Origin: Propionivibrio hellwigii
GTDB lineage: Bacteria; Pseudomonadota; Gammaproteobacteria; Burkholderiales; Rhodocyclaceae
Length of the DNA stretch: 64,000 nt
NCBI RefSeq assembly: GCF_041770905.1
Contig: NZ_JBEUWX010000002.1
Location: forward strand, 434,001-498,000
Direction: 5' to 3'
The notes beneath the pieces were generated by a model. The model made no database searches. It had not been told where the DNA came from and saw nothing but the letters and a program-made list of their open reading frames with translations. Shown piece by piece: positions 49,944 to 58,217 of the stretch (its first letter is position 1; every line of letters starts with the position of its first letter). Position numbers and translations under genes: made by a program.

Positions 49944-50975
49944 GTGAAAGCATTGGTGTTGAAGGCGTACAAGCAGTTTTCTTACGAGGACGTGCCTGAA
50001 CCTGAGATCGGTGCGGAAGATGTACTGATCCGCGTTAAGGCGTGCGGCATTTGTGGCAGTGATGTCCATGGGATGGATGGCAGCACGGGCCGCCGGATTC
50101 CGCCGATTATCATGGGGCATGAGGCTTCGGGTGTAATCGAGCAGGTTGGTGGCAGCGTCAGCGAATGGCGCGTGGGCGACCGGGTCACGTTCGATTCGAC
50201 CATCGTGATGCGGCCGGACTTTTATTCGCAGAAGGGACTGTTCAACCTGAGCGACTATCGCAAGGTGCTCGGCGTCTCTTGCAGCGAATATCGCCAACAT
50301 GGCGCTTTTGCCGAGTTCGTCGCAGTGCCGCAGTCGATTCTCTACCGCTTGCCGGATTCGCTCAGCTTTGAACGCGCAGCCATGACCGAGCCGGTTTCGG
50401 TTGCTTTCCACGCGGTCAACCTGATGACGAATGAGCTCAACGATAGCGCGATCGTCGTCGGCTGCGGCATGATCGGCTTATTCGTTGTGCAGGCGCTGCG
50501 CATCAAGGGCTACGGAAAAATTATCGCCGTCGATCTGGATGCATCGCGGCTCGATACGGCGCTCGAATTTGGCGCTGATCATGCGATCAAGGCGGATGCG
50601 CCCGATGTCGTCGATCAGATTCATGCACTGACGCACGGGCGCGGTGCGGATGCCGCAGTCGAGGCCGTCGGCATTACGCCAACCATTGATTTGGCGATCA
50701 AGGCGGTGCGCAAGGGAGGCAAAGTCGCCCTGGTCGGCAACCTGTCGCCCAAGGTCGAACTGCCTTTGCAGGCGGTGGTCACGCGGCAGATTACGCTCTA
50801 CGGTTCATGCGCTTCCGCCGGTGAATATCCGGCCTGCCTCGATATGATCGCCAATGGCCGTGTCAGGGTGGATGAAATGATTTCCGCGGTTGTCCCGCTG
50901 GCTGATGCGGCGATATGGTTCGAGCGCTTGTACAAGGGCGAACCCGGCTTGAAAAAAGTCATCGTGACGCCCTGA
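49944..50975 (+). CDS. Zinc-type MDR alcohol/sugar-acid dehydrogenase
   Basis: 343 residues from GTG at 49944, with AAGGAAAA upstream. Catalytic zinc ligands are plausible: C37 in CGICGSD, H59/E60 in MGHEASG, and E149 in MTEPVSV. The structural zinc lobe is odd: the usual four closely spaced cysteines (around residues 90-110) are replaced by MRPDFYSQKGLFNLSDYRK with a single Cys at 113. The Rossmann motif VVGCGMIGLFVVQAL follows at about 172. It groups with L-idonate/galactitol-phosphate/threonine-type dehydrogenases in context. Likely oxidises a hexonate or polyol within this locus. Confidence 0.87.
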   Translation: MKALVLKAYKQFSYEDVPEPEIGAEDVLIRVKACGICGSDVHGMDGSTGRRIPPIIMGHEASGVIEQVGGSVSEWRVGDRVTFDSTIVMRPDFYSQKGLFNLSDYRKVLGVSCSEYRQHGAFAEFVAVPQSILYRLPDSLSFERAAMTEPVSVAFHAVNLMTNELNDSAIVVGCGMIGLFVVQALRIKGYGKIIAVDLDASRLDTALEFGADHAIKADAPDVVDQIHALTHGRGADAAVEAVGITPTIDLAIKAVRKGGKVALVGNLSPKVELPLQAVVTRQITLYGSCASAGEYPACLDMIANGRVRVDEMISAVVPLADAAIWFERLYKGEPGLKKVIVTP

Positions 50976-51137
50976 TTTTGCACTCTGCGGCGGCCGCATG
51001 CCGGTCATGCAGCCGCTGTGGATTTCCGATTTTCTGTTTACGCTGAATATCGGGTATCGTTGCAGTTCTCTGGTTTCGTGCGGAACAGATTTTTTGGCAG
51101 AGCGGCGCAAGCTGTTCTTATACTTCGAGGAGGAAGC

Positions 51138-52139
51138 ATGAATAAAACGTTTTTCAGAAAATTTGCACTAACCGCCGTATTGGGCGTTTTTGCGAGCAGC
51201 AGCGCGCTGGCTGCTGTGACCGGAAAAGTCGGACACGCCATGCCGGAGGAGCATCCACAAGCCGTTGCGATGAACAAGTTTGCCGAACTGGCGGCAAAAT
51301 ACACCAATAACAACGTGAAATTGAAAGTTTTTCATAGCTCCGTTCTGGGCAGTGACGAAAAGATGCTGCAGGCGGTTCAGGCGGGCACACAGGAATTCTA
51401 TATCGGTACGCTGGCGCCTTTCTCGGCCAAGGTCAAGGAAGTGCAGGTGTGGGATTTACCGTTCCTGTTTGCCAATACCAAGCAGGTGTATACCGTGCTT
51501 GATGGTGCGGCATCCAAGAAGATTTTCACCAAGCTCGAACCGATCGGCGTGCATGGTCTGATGTGGACGGGAATGGGCTTTCGCAACCTTTCCAACAGTA
51601 AGCATCCTGTTACCAAACTTGAGGACATTGCCGGTCTGAAGCTGCGTGTCATGGCGAATCCTGTCGCGATGGAAACCTGGAAGACACTGGGCGCTAACGC
51701 GGTTCCAATGGCCTTTGCCGAAGTCTTTACAGCGCTGGAAATCAAGGCGATTGACGGTCAGGAAAACCCGCTCGTGCATATGTATACCAACAAGATGCAG
51801 GAAGTGCAGAAATATATTTCCTTAACCAATCACGTCTACACGCCGGTTGCGCTGATCGCTTCCAAGAAGTTCTGGGACAAACTGAGCGCTGCTGACAAGG
51901 AAGGGGTGCAGAAGGCAGCCGAAGAGGCCAAGATCCTCCAGCGTCAATTGCTCGATCAGGGCGACAAGGATGTGATCGAAAAATTCCGCAAGGTGGGTGT
52001 CCAGGTGGATGAAGTTTCTGCGGCAGAGCTGGCCAAGATTCAGGAAAAAGTCAAGCCGGTCATTACCAAGTTCACGCCGCAAATCGGCGAAGAATTCCTG
52101 AAGGAATTTCAGGCGGAAATCGCCGCTGTCGCAAAATAA
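51138..52139 (+). CDS. dctP: TRAP transporter substrate-binding protein (DctP type)
   Basis: 333 residues from the ATG at 51138, which follows GAGGAGG (51127-51133). The signal peptide (MNKTFFRKFALTAVLGVFAS, cleavage near residue 28) precedes the DctP fold: HPQAVAMNKFAELAAKYTNN, EKMLQAVQAGTQEFYIG, and the carboxylate-binding region with GLKLRVMANPVAMETWKTLGA where R168-like Arg normally grips a carboxylate. It scavenges an organic or sugar acid in the periplasm for the DctQ-DctM permease. The open frame begins at 51018, but that head is not signal-like. Confidence 0.93.
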   Translation: MNKTFFRKFALTAVLGVFASSSALAAVTGKVGHAMPEEHPQAVAMNKFAELAAKYTNNNVKLKVFHSSVLGSDEKMLQAVQAGTQEFYIGTLAPFSAKVKEVQVWDLPFLFANTKQVYTVLDGAASKKIFTKLEPIGVHGLMWTGMGFRNLSNSKHPVTKLEDIAGLKLRVMANPVAMETWKTLGANAVPMAFAEVFTALEIKAIDGQENPLVHMYTNKMQEVQKYISLTNHVYTPVALIASKKFWDKLSAADKEGVQKAAEEAKILQRQLLDQGDKDVIEKFRKVGVQVDEVSAAELAKIQEKVKPVITKFTPQIGEEFLKEFQAEIAAVAK

Positions 52140-52476
52140 GCAGTGAATTGATGTCGTAAAAGCGGCGGCCGAAATAGCGTGAGGAACTCCTCTCGAAATT
52201 TTCGGCGCCGCCCGCTCATGCGGGGCAGTAACGTTGCCGAGTGCACCGACCGCCGTAAAATCAATGAGAAAGTGATACGGTTTGGAACAAGTAGGACAAG
52301 AAAACAGCGGCAGGGGAAAAGGGCGGTAGGGCGTGTCGTTATGCAAGGCGCAAATGGCACATGTGGCACATGTCTTTGCGGTTGAACGATACGACCGTAT
52401 TTTTCATTGATTTTACGTACGGTATCTTGCCAAGGCCGGCCGTGTGATGCACCAAGAGAGGTAAGGAGTCGGAAGG
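52140..52476. other. Long gap inside the TRAP operon
   Basis: 337 bases between dctP and dctQ hold no gene; ORFs on either strand are of poor quality. The first part forms the hairpin at 52162-52213. The dctQ ribosome binding site (AAGGAG) lies at about 52464-52469. Confidence 0.5.
52162..52213 (+). promoter_or_regulatory. Large hairpin after dctP
   Basis: GGCGGCCGAAA pairs with TTTCGGCGCCGCC, and GAGGAACTCCTC is an internal palindrome. It begins 23 bases after the dctP stop. A structure here could protect the dctP mRNA end and keep binding-protein output above that of dctQM. Confidence 0.45.
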
Positions 52477-53055
52477 ATGGAAAATCTGGAGCGAGTTAAA
52501 GCCGGTTTTTACCGTCTGCTGGAAATTATTATGGTCATCACCATGATCGTGATGTTTGTGCTGGTTTTCATCAACGTTATGTTGCGGATGATTTTCAACA
52601 CTGGTATCGATTTTGCCGAAGAGCTGCCGCGCTTTGCCTTTATCTGGATGACCTTCATTGGCGCAATCATCGGCATGCACAAACATACCCATCTCGGCGT
52701 AGATATGCTGGTGGCGGCCTTGCCTGTGCTGGGGCGCAAGATCTGCTGGGGCATCAGCCAGGTCATCATGACCGTTTGCAGCCTCTACATGTTATATGGC
52801 ACCTGGTTGCAGCATGAAATCATCGCTTCCAATGCCTCGGCCGTCATGCAGATGAGCATGCTCTGGGTGTACGGCGTGAGTTACCTGACCGGCACCGCCA
52901 TCACCATAATCTGCCTTTCCAACCTCGTTCGCCTTTTCCTTGGGCAAGTCGACGAAAGTGAGCTGGTCGATGTGCAGGAAGAGGGCATGGAGGATGCGCA
53001 TGAAGCGCAGAGGGAAATTAAAGAGCAGATGCATCGTGAAGAGGGACAGCCATGA
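52477..53055 (+). CDS. dctQ: TRAP transporter small permease (DctQ type)
   Basis: 192 residues with four membrane helices (ending at about residue 160). VMLRMIFNTGIDFAEELPRFAFIWMTFIGA and the GMHKHTHLGVD loop are diagnostic. The C-terminal tail is acidic (residues 160-192, EESQEEGMEDAHEAQRE-like charge pattern), longer than usual. It overlaps dctM by four bases (ATGA at 53052). Confidence 0.92.
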   Translation: MENLERVKAGFYRLLEIIMVITMIVMFVLVFINVMLRMIFNTGIDFAEELPRFAFIWMTFIGAIIGMHKHTHLGVDMLVAALPVLGRKICWGISQVIMTVCSLYMLYGTWLQHEIIASNASAVMQMSMLWVYGVSYLTGTAITIICLSNLVRLFLGQVDESELVDVQEEGMEDAHEAQREIKEQMHREEGQP

Positions 53056-54332
53056 TCGTCTTCATCTTCATCGTCTCGCTGCTTGGACTCATGGCGCTCG
53101 GCATGCCGATTGCCTTCGCGCTGGTCGGCTGCGGCCTGTGCATGATGTATTACATGGGGATGACCGATCCGCAGATCGTCATCCAGAACATGTGGGACGG
53201 CGCTAACAGCTTCCCGCTACTGGCTGTTCCTTTCTTTATGCTGGCCGGCGAGTTCATGAACGCAGGCGGCATGACGCGACGCATCATTGCTATGGCCATG
53301 GCCTGGGTTGGCCATATCCGCGGTGGGTTAGGCTACGTCGCCGTCATGGCTGCGGTCGCCATGGCAGCGCTTTCCGGTTCGGCTGTCGCCGATACGGCGG
53401 CGCTGGCAGCGGTGCTGGTGCCGCTGATGCGCAATGCCGGCTATAACATCAGCCGCTCTTGCGGCCTGATTTCCTGCGGCGGCCTGATCGCGCCGATCAT
53501 TCCGCCCTCGATCGGCTTCATCCTGTACGGCGTTACGGGCAACGTATCGATTACCAAGCTGTTCATCGCGGGTATCGTTCCCGGCGTCCTGATGGGTGCT
53601 TCGATCATGCTCGCCTGGTACTGGTGCACGAAAAATGACCCGATGCGGATCGAACCCAAAATGAGCATGCGCCTGCGCTTGCAGGAAACGCGCAGGGCCG
53701 CCTGGGCATTGGTGCTCCCCGTTGTTGTCGTGGGCGGCCTGAAAATCGGCGTATTCACGCCGACCGAGGCTGCGGTCATCGCGGCATTTTATTCATTGGT
53801 TGTCGGCCTGTTCATCTACCGCGAGATCAAGCTCTCCCAATTATTCGGGTTGTTCCTCAAAGCCTCGGAAACGACGGCGGTCATCATGTTCCTCGTCTCC
53901 GCGGCCGGCGTATCGGCCTGGCTGATCACGGCGGCGGATATTCCGGGGCAACTCGCCCAGATGGTCGAGCCGTTCATGGGTAACAAGATGCTGCTGACCT
54001 TCATCCTGATGGTGCTGGTCATGCTCGTCGGCACCGCACTGGACATGACGCCGACAATCCTGATCATGACGCCGGTGCTCATGCCCGTGCTCAGGCAGGC
54101 TGGAATCGATCCGGTCTATTTTGGCGTATTGTTCATGATCAACAACGCTATCGGACTGGTGACCCCGCCGGTGGGGACTGTGCTCAACGTCGTTTGTGGC
54201 GTGGCGCGCGTGTCGATGAGCAGCGCTATTTCAGGCGTCATTCCTTTCATGATCGCCCAGTTTGCCGTCATGTTCCTGCTTGTTTTCTTTCCTGGCATCG
54301 TTATGCTGCCGCTCCAGTGGATGACACGCTGA
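53052..54332 (+). CDS. dctM: TRAP transporter large permease (DctM type)
   Basis: 426 residues, about 12 membrane helices. PLLAVPFFMLAGEFMNAGGMTRRI, ALSGSAVADTAALAAVLVP, LIAPIIPPSIGFILYG and NNAIGLVTPPVGTVLNVVCG are the family motifs. It drives uptake with an ion gradient, probably Na+, which would connect with the Na+/H+ antiporters in this window, though that link is only inferred. It ends the sugar-acid locus; the tandem repeats begin 31 bases after its stop. Confidence 0.95.
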   Translation: MIVFIFIVSLLGLMALGMPIAFALVGCGLCMMYYMGMTDPQIVIQNMWDGANSFPLLAVPFFMLAGEFMNAGGMTRRIIAMAMAWVGHIRGGLGYVAVMAAVAMAALSGSAVADTAALAAVLVPLMRNAGYNISRSCGLISCGGLIAPIIPPSIGFILYGVTGNVSITKLFIAGIVPGVLMGASIMLAWYWCTKNDPMRIEPKMSMRLRLQETRRAAWALVLPVVVVGGLKIGVFTPTEAAVIAAFYSLVVGLFIYREIKLSQLFGLFLKASETTAVIMFLVSAAGVSAWLITAADIPGQLAQMVEPFMGNKMLLTFILMVLVMLVGTALDMTPTILIMTPVLMPVLRQAGIDPVYFGVLFMINNAIGLVTPPVGTVLNVVCGVARVSMSSAISGVIPFMIAQFAVMFLLVFFPGIVMLPLQWMTR

Positions 54333-54363
54333 AGGCAGGGACAACTCCCAACACCGCGCCGCA

Positions 54364-55057
54364 GCCTGCTGTCCATCAAGCCTAACGCGGCGCACGGTCA
54401 GTGCCCCCATATTCCTGCCGCCTACCAACCAGCCACCGCTGGAGCCCGCATAAACAGGGCGTTTCCGGGTAGGCACCGCTGAAACCCGCATGGATAAAGG
54501 GTCTCCGGGTAGGGTGCCCGGAGATGCATTATTTACAAGGGCTTCAGGGCATCCTCCTTGGAGAAGCCCTAAATACGTGGGCTTCCGGGTAGTGGGTTTT
54601 GGAAGCCTGCTGCGCATCAAGCCTAAAGCGGCGCTTGGCCAGTGCCCCCATATTCCTGCCGCCCGCCAAGCAGCTACCGCTGGAGCCCGCATAAACAGGG
54701 CGTTTCCGGGTAGGCACCGCTGAAATCCACGCGGATAAAGGATCTCCGGGTAGGGTGCCCGGAGATGCCTTATTTACAAGGGTTTCAGAACATCCCCCTC
54801 GGAGAAGCCCTAAATACGCGGGCTTCCGGGCAGTGGGTTTTGGAAGCCTGCTGCCCATCAAGCCTAAAGCAGCGCTCAGCCAGTGCTCCATATTCCTTGC
54901 CGCCCACCAACTAGCCACTGCTGGAGCCCGCGTAAACAGGGCGTTTCCGGGTAGGCACCGCTGAAACCCGCATGGATAAAGGGTCTCCGGGTAGTGTGCC
55001 CGGAGATGCCTTATTTACAAGGGCTTCAGGGCACCCTCCTCGGAGAAGCCCTAAATA
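54364..55057. repeat. Three tandem 241-bp repeats built of 40-bp palindromes
   Basis: Identical landmarks (GCCTGCTG then CATCAAGCCTAA) recur at 54364, 54605 and 54846, exactly 241 bases apart. Each unit carries about 80 bases of unique sequence (ending CCACCGCTGGAG or similar) and then four consecutive 40-bp units: GGAGCCCGCATAAACAGGGC, GAAACCCGCATGGATAAAGG, GGAGATGC(A/C)TTATTTACAAG and GGAGAAGCCCTAAATACG(T/C)G. The third unit lacks about 29 bases at its end. The copies differ at about 5% of positions. The same 40-bp unit types occur in the other arrays of the window. Confidence 0.9.
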
Positions 55058-55257
55058 ACAAAAGGTCCGAAAGCCCTAAGGGCACGTTGCCAGGCATTTA
55101 CCTCGACTGCTCCTAACGGGTAGATGCATCTAGAGAGTTTAGGAAGGGCGTTGAAACAGTTGTCTGAGTCAGCACATACCAGCTTCTGGACGGTTGCAGC
55201 ATGAAAGATATCGTCAGAACTATCATGCTTGATGGGGGGCACAACTGCCTCGTACAC
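55051..55257 (-). CDS. Hypothetical protein, C-terminus truncated by the repeat array
   Basis: A minus-strand ORF of 68 codons (MYEAVVPPIKHDSSDDIFHA). The same frame stays open further upstream (RTKCQYDGCRVFI, to about 55305), with no clear start there. It is protein-like in composition but matches no family I know. The stop lies in the last bases of the repeat array, which suggests the gene was cut or altered when the repeats arrived. It follows the gene at 55308 on the same strand. Confidence 0.35.
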   Translation of the reverse strand: MYEAVVPPIKHDSSDDIFHAATVQKLVCADSDNCFNALPKLSRCIYPLGAVEVNAWQRALRAFGPFVI

Positions 55258-55307
55258 AATAAAAACTCGACAGCCGTCGTACTGGCATTTCGTGCGAAAA
55301 GGCGGGA

Positions 55308-56270
55308 TCAGTCTCCGTAAAAACGGATGTATTCGATCTTTGGTCCTGGGTTTTCGTATTCACTATTGACTAGGTCAGGCACAACCCAACCAATATTGCC
55401 ATGTGAGTTCTTCAGCAGTAGTTTTATGTTGCAAAGGCTATCTTCCTTGCAGGGAATAGCGTATGGATCATCAAGGATGATGTGCACTTTTTCACCTTTT
55501 TTTACTGCGTGTTTCTTGCCGTCTAATCCATCCAGTTTGAAACTGTTTTGTGCTTTGCTGTTTACTCCGATGTATTGATAGGGTTGTTTGATTTTGCTCA
55601 ATTTACCGTCTTGCAATACATATTTACTGCGTGTTTGATAGAAGAGGTTGGCGCGGGTGTCAGTGTAAATATAACCATTACCGGGAATATAGTAGGTTTC
55701 ACCGTTTAAGGTATTGTCCCCGTAATAGGGCCCGTCCGGTATGTTGTCGCCCGCAGGAAGGATGGTGCAGTTTGGGTCGGCGCTCATACCTTCATCGCAT
55801 TGCAACAGGTATTCTTTATCGTCACCCGCAAATTTACCGCGCAACGCGCGATAGATTTCTGGCCTGTCGCCTTTTATCGGCAGCGTTTCGTTCAAAAATT
55901 TGCTGTTAGCTGGGTCGAAGTAAAAAAAGAAAGTATTTTTAGCCATTTCTGCTTTTTGCAGGCCGTCTAGCTTATCGACGGGTGCGCCACTCGTGTCTGC
56001 TTGTGCCCAGCCAGTTAGGCCAAAGATATTTTTAACAAGGGCGTGACCTTTGTTGTCCACTAGCAGCACGGTGACAGGGCTTCCTGCTGCGACACGTGCC
56101 ACAGTATCACCGCCATCGGTTTTTTGGGTTAGCGCTAGTGTAGTTGCCGCTTTAGTGTTTTTACCGATATAGGTTAGCGGCCGTTTGCCGGCAGCGATGT
56201 TATCGTGGAACAGCGGCGCCGCATTCGCCTGCATGGCGATAAGTGCTAAGACGATAAGAGTTTTTTGCAT
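55308..56270 (-). CDS. Secreted hypothetical protein
   Basis: 320 residues from the ATG at 56270. A signal peptide (MQKTLIVLALIAMQANA) leads into a mature protein without recognisable domain. A Gly/Asp-rich first half has an SH3-like stretch (VTVLLVDNKGHALVKNIFGL then TGWAQAD), and the same layout recurs at the C-terminus (KVHIILDDPY ... LLLKNSHGNIGWVVPD), so it may hold two SH3-like copies. Cysteines pair up as LLQCDEG/PNCTI and IPCKEDSLCN. The open frame reaches to 56579 but the head is a shadow of the AsnRS fragment. Low GC and unknown function suggest accessory DNA. Confidence 0.6.
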   Translation of the reverse strand: MQKTLIVLALIAMQANAAPLFHDNIAAGKRPLTYIGKNTKAATTLALTQKTDGGDTVARVAAGSPVTVLLVDNKGHALVKNIFGLTGWAQADTSGAPVDKLDGLQKAEMAKNTFFFYFDPANSKFLNETLPIKGDRPEIYRALRGKFAGDDKEYLLQCDEGMSADPNCTILPAGDNIPDGPYYGDNTLNGETYYIPGNGYIYTDTRANLFYQTRSKYVLQDGKLSKIKQPYQYIGVNSKAQNSFKLDGLDGKKHAVKKGEKVHIILDDPYAIPCKEDSLCNIKLLLKNSHGNIGWVVPDLVNSEYENPGPKIEYIRFYGD

Positions 56271-56337
56271 GGACGGCTTCCTTATATTGGTATGAAAGTA
56301 CTGCTGCATGACACGGCGGTGTGAACGGCGGAGTGGT

Positions 56338-56574
56338 TTATTTTTGTATTCTTTGCGTACGAAATGCATAGCAACGACTTTCTTCATCCGCATAATTTTC
56401 CAGGCTTTCCGGCGCAACGATCTGTATCGGGCGAAAACAGGAGCCGTCCGAAAGCGCGATGAAAGAAATGCCCGCTTTGGAAGCGCGCCGAGTGCGCACC
56501 CAGCCTTTGGCGACAACAGGTTGGTTGGCAGGCGCCTTGCCATCGAGAATTTGTCTGACGCTGAAGGTTTGCAT
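56338..56574 (-). pseudogene. asnS: Truncated asparaginyl-tRNA synthetase N-terminal domain
   Basis: 78 codons. MQTFSVRQILDGKAPANQPV, then VAKGWVRTRRASKAGISFIAL, SDGSCFRPIQIVAPESLENYADE is the AsnRS anticodon-binding OB-fold start. After NYADE the similarity stops and a short unrelated tail (SRCYAFRTQRIQK) leads to the stop, whereas AsnRS is about 465 residues. It begins nine bases after the lysS stop on the same strand. It is most likely a fragment left by rearrangement. Confidence 0.75.
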
Positions 56575-56583
56575 GGCACCTTC

Positions 56584-58110
56584 TTATTCCGGACGCATCT
56601 GCGGGAAGAGAATCACATCACGGATGTTTGCCGAATCGGTCAGCAGCATCACCAGGCGGTCGATGCCAATGCCGCAGCCGCCAGTCGGCGGCAAGCCATA
56701 TTCCAATGCACGAATGTAATCGGCGTCGTAGTACATGGCTTCTTCGTCACCGGCTTCTTTGGCCTTGGCCTGTGCAAGGAAACGCTCTGCCTGATCCTCC
56801 GGATCGTTGAGTTCAGAAAAGCCGTTGGCGATCTCTCGGCCGACGATGAACAGTTCGAAGCGCTCGGTAATTTCCGGATTGCTGTCGCTCTTGCGTGCCA
56901 GCGGGCTGACTTCGGCCGGATAATCAACGATGAAGGTCGGATTCCACAAGTCGGCCTCGACGGTTTCCTCGAACATCAGTAATTGCAAGGCGCCCAGTCC
57001 CATATCCGCCTTCAGTTCGACTTTCATGCCGGTGAGCTTGTCGCGCAGCCAGCCGGCGTCGGTAAGCTGTTCACGCGTATATTGCGGGCGGTACTTGAGA
57101 ATCGCCTCAACCATCGTCAGGCGGTCAAACGGGCGTGAAAGATCGAGCGTGCGGCCTTGGTATTCGAATACTTCCGCGCCCAGTGCATCGCGCGCGGCAT
57201 AACGCAGCAGCCCTTCGGTAAAGTCCATGAGCCGATGGTATTCCGAATAGGCTTCGTAAAACTCCATCATGGTGAATTCGGGATTATGGCGCGGACTCAT
57301 TCCTTCATTACGGAAATTGCGGTTCAGCTCGAAGACCTTCTCGAAACCGCCAACGACCAGTTTCTTGAGGTATAGCTCAGGAGCAATGCGTAGATACAGC
57401 GCCATGTCGAGCGTATTATGATGGGTGACGAACGGACGCGCCGACGCTCCCCCCGGAATCGGATGCATCATGGGGGTTTCCACTTCGAGAAATCCGTGAT
57501 TCGTCATGTAATTGCGGATCGACTGAATGATGCGGCTGCGCGCCATGAAGGTGAAACGCGACGACTCGTTCATGATCAGATCGAGATGGCGCATACGGTA
57601 TTTTTGTTCCTGATCGGTCAGTCCGTGGAATTTTTCCGGCAATGGCCGCAGCGATTTTGATAGCAGACGGATTTGCGTGCATTGCACAGTCAGCTCGCCC
57701 GTCCGGGTGCGGAATAGCACACCCACCGCACCGATAATGTCGCCGATGTCCCAACGCTTGAACTCGGCGTACACCGCTTCGCCCACTTTGTCGCGCGCGA
57801 TATAGAGCTGGATGCGGCCGCCCATGTCGGCGATGGTGACAAACGAAGCTTTGCCCATGACGCGCTTGAGCATGATACGGCCGGCTATTTTGACTTCAAC
57901 CGGCTGTGCTTCCAGCGCTTCGTTGCTCTTGTCGCCATACTGTTCGATGAGCTTGCTCGAAATATCCTCGCGCGCAAAATCGTTAGGATAGGCTTTACCG
58001 CTGGTACGCCATTCGGTAAGCTTGGCACGGCGTTCCGCGATGATGTGGTTTTCATCCTGAACAGGTGTACTGGCGCAGTTTTCAACGCTGTTTTCGGCTT
58101 TCTCGGACAT
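56584..58110 (-). CDS. lysS: Lysyl-tRNA synthetase, class II
   Basis: 508 residues, the expected length. The OB-fold anticodon domain (GRIMLKRVMGKASFVTIADM) is followed by class II motifs: ETPMMHPIPGGASARPF (motif 1), RNEGMSPRHNPEFTMMEFYEAY (motif 2, about residues 265-286) and GCGIGIDRLVMLLTDSANIRD (motif 3, near 485). It charges tRNA-Lys. It lies 107 bases downstream of prfB on the same strand, the usual prfB-lysS pairing. Confidence 0.97.
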   Translation of the reverse strand: MSEKAENSVENCASTPVQDENHIIAERRAKLTEWRTSGKAYPNDFAREDISSKLIEQYGDKSNEALEAQPVEVKIAGRIMLKRVMGKASFVTIADMGGRIQLYIARDKVGEAVYAEFKRWDIGDIIGAVGVLFRTRTGELTVQCTQIRLLSKSLRPLPEKFHGLTDQEQKYRMRHLDLIMNESSRFTFMARSRIIQSIRNYMTNHGFLEVETPMMHPIPGGASARPFVTHHNTLDMALYLRIAPELYLKKLVVGGFEKVFELNRNFRNEGMSPRHNPEFTMMEFYEAYSEYHRLMDFTEGLLRYAARDALGAEVFEYQGRTLDLSRPFDRLTMVEAILKYRPQYTREQLTDAGWLRDKLTGMKVELKADMGLGALQLLMFEETVEADLWNPTFIVDYPAEVSPLARKSDSNPEITERFELFIVGREIANGFSELNDPEDQAERFLAQAKAKEAGDEEAMYYDADYIRALEYGLPPTGGCGIGIDRLVMLLTDSANIRDVILFPQMRPE

Positions 58111-58217
58111 ATAAATTCGTCTTTCGCTAAGGTAGAGTGCGGATATTCGCGGGGTTTAAGGGAATATGCTTGGGGGCGGAGCAGGGGAGCGGCGCATGGC
58201 CGGACTCCGTCGCAACG

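Noticed and set aside
52179..52692. ORFs in and beside the dctP-dctQ gap (52179-52385 plus; 52339-52692 minus)
   Set aside because: No ribosome binding sites and no similarity; the minus one overlaps dctQ.
54231..54918. Minus-strand ORFs of 120-150 codons with recurring ...VFRASPRRMP... peptides
   Set aside because: They are translations of the 40-bp and 241-bp repeats; no start signals, and the peptides recur only because the DNA does.
55308..56579. Long start at 56579 for the secreted protein
   Set aside because: The extra 103 residues overlap the AsnRS fragment and lack protein-like character; the signal peptide begins at 56270.
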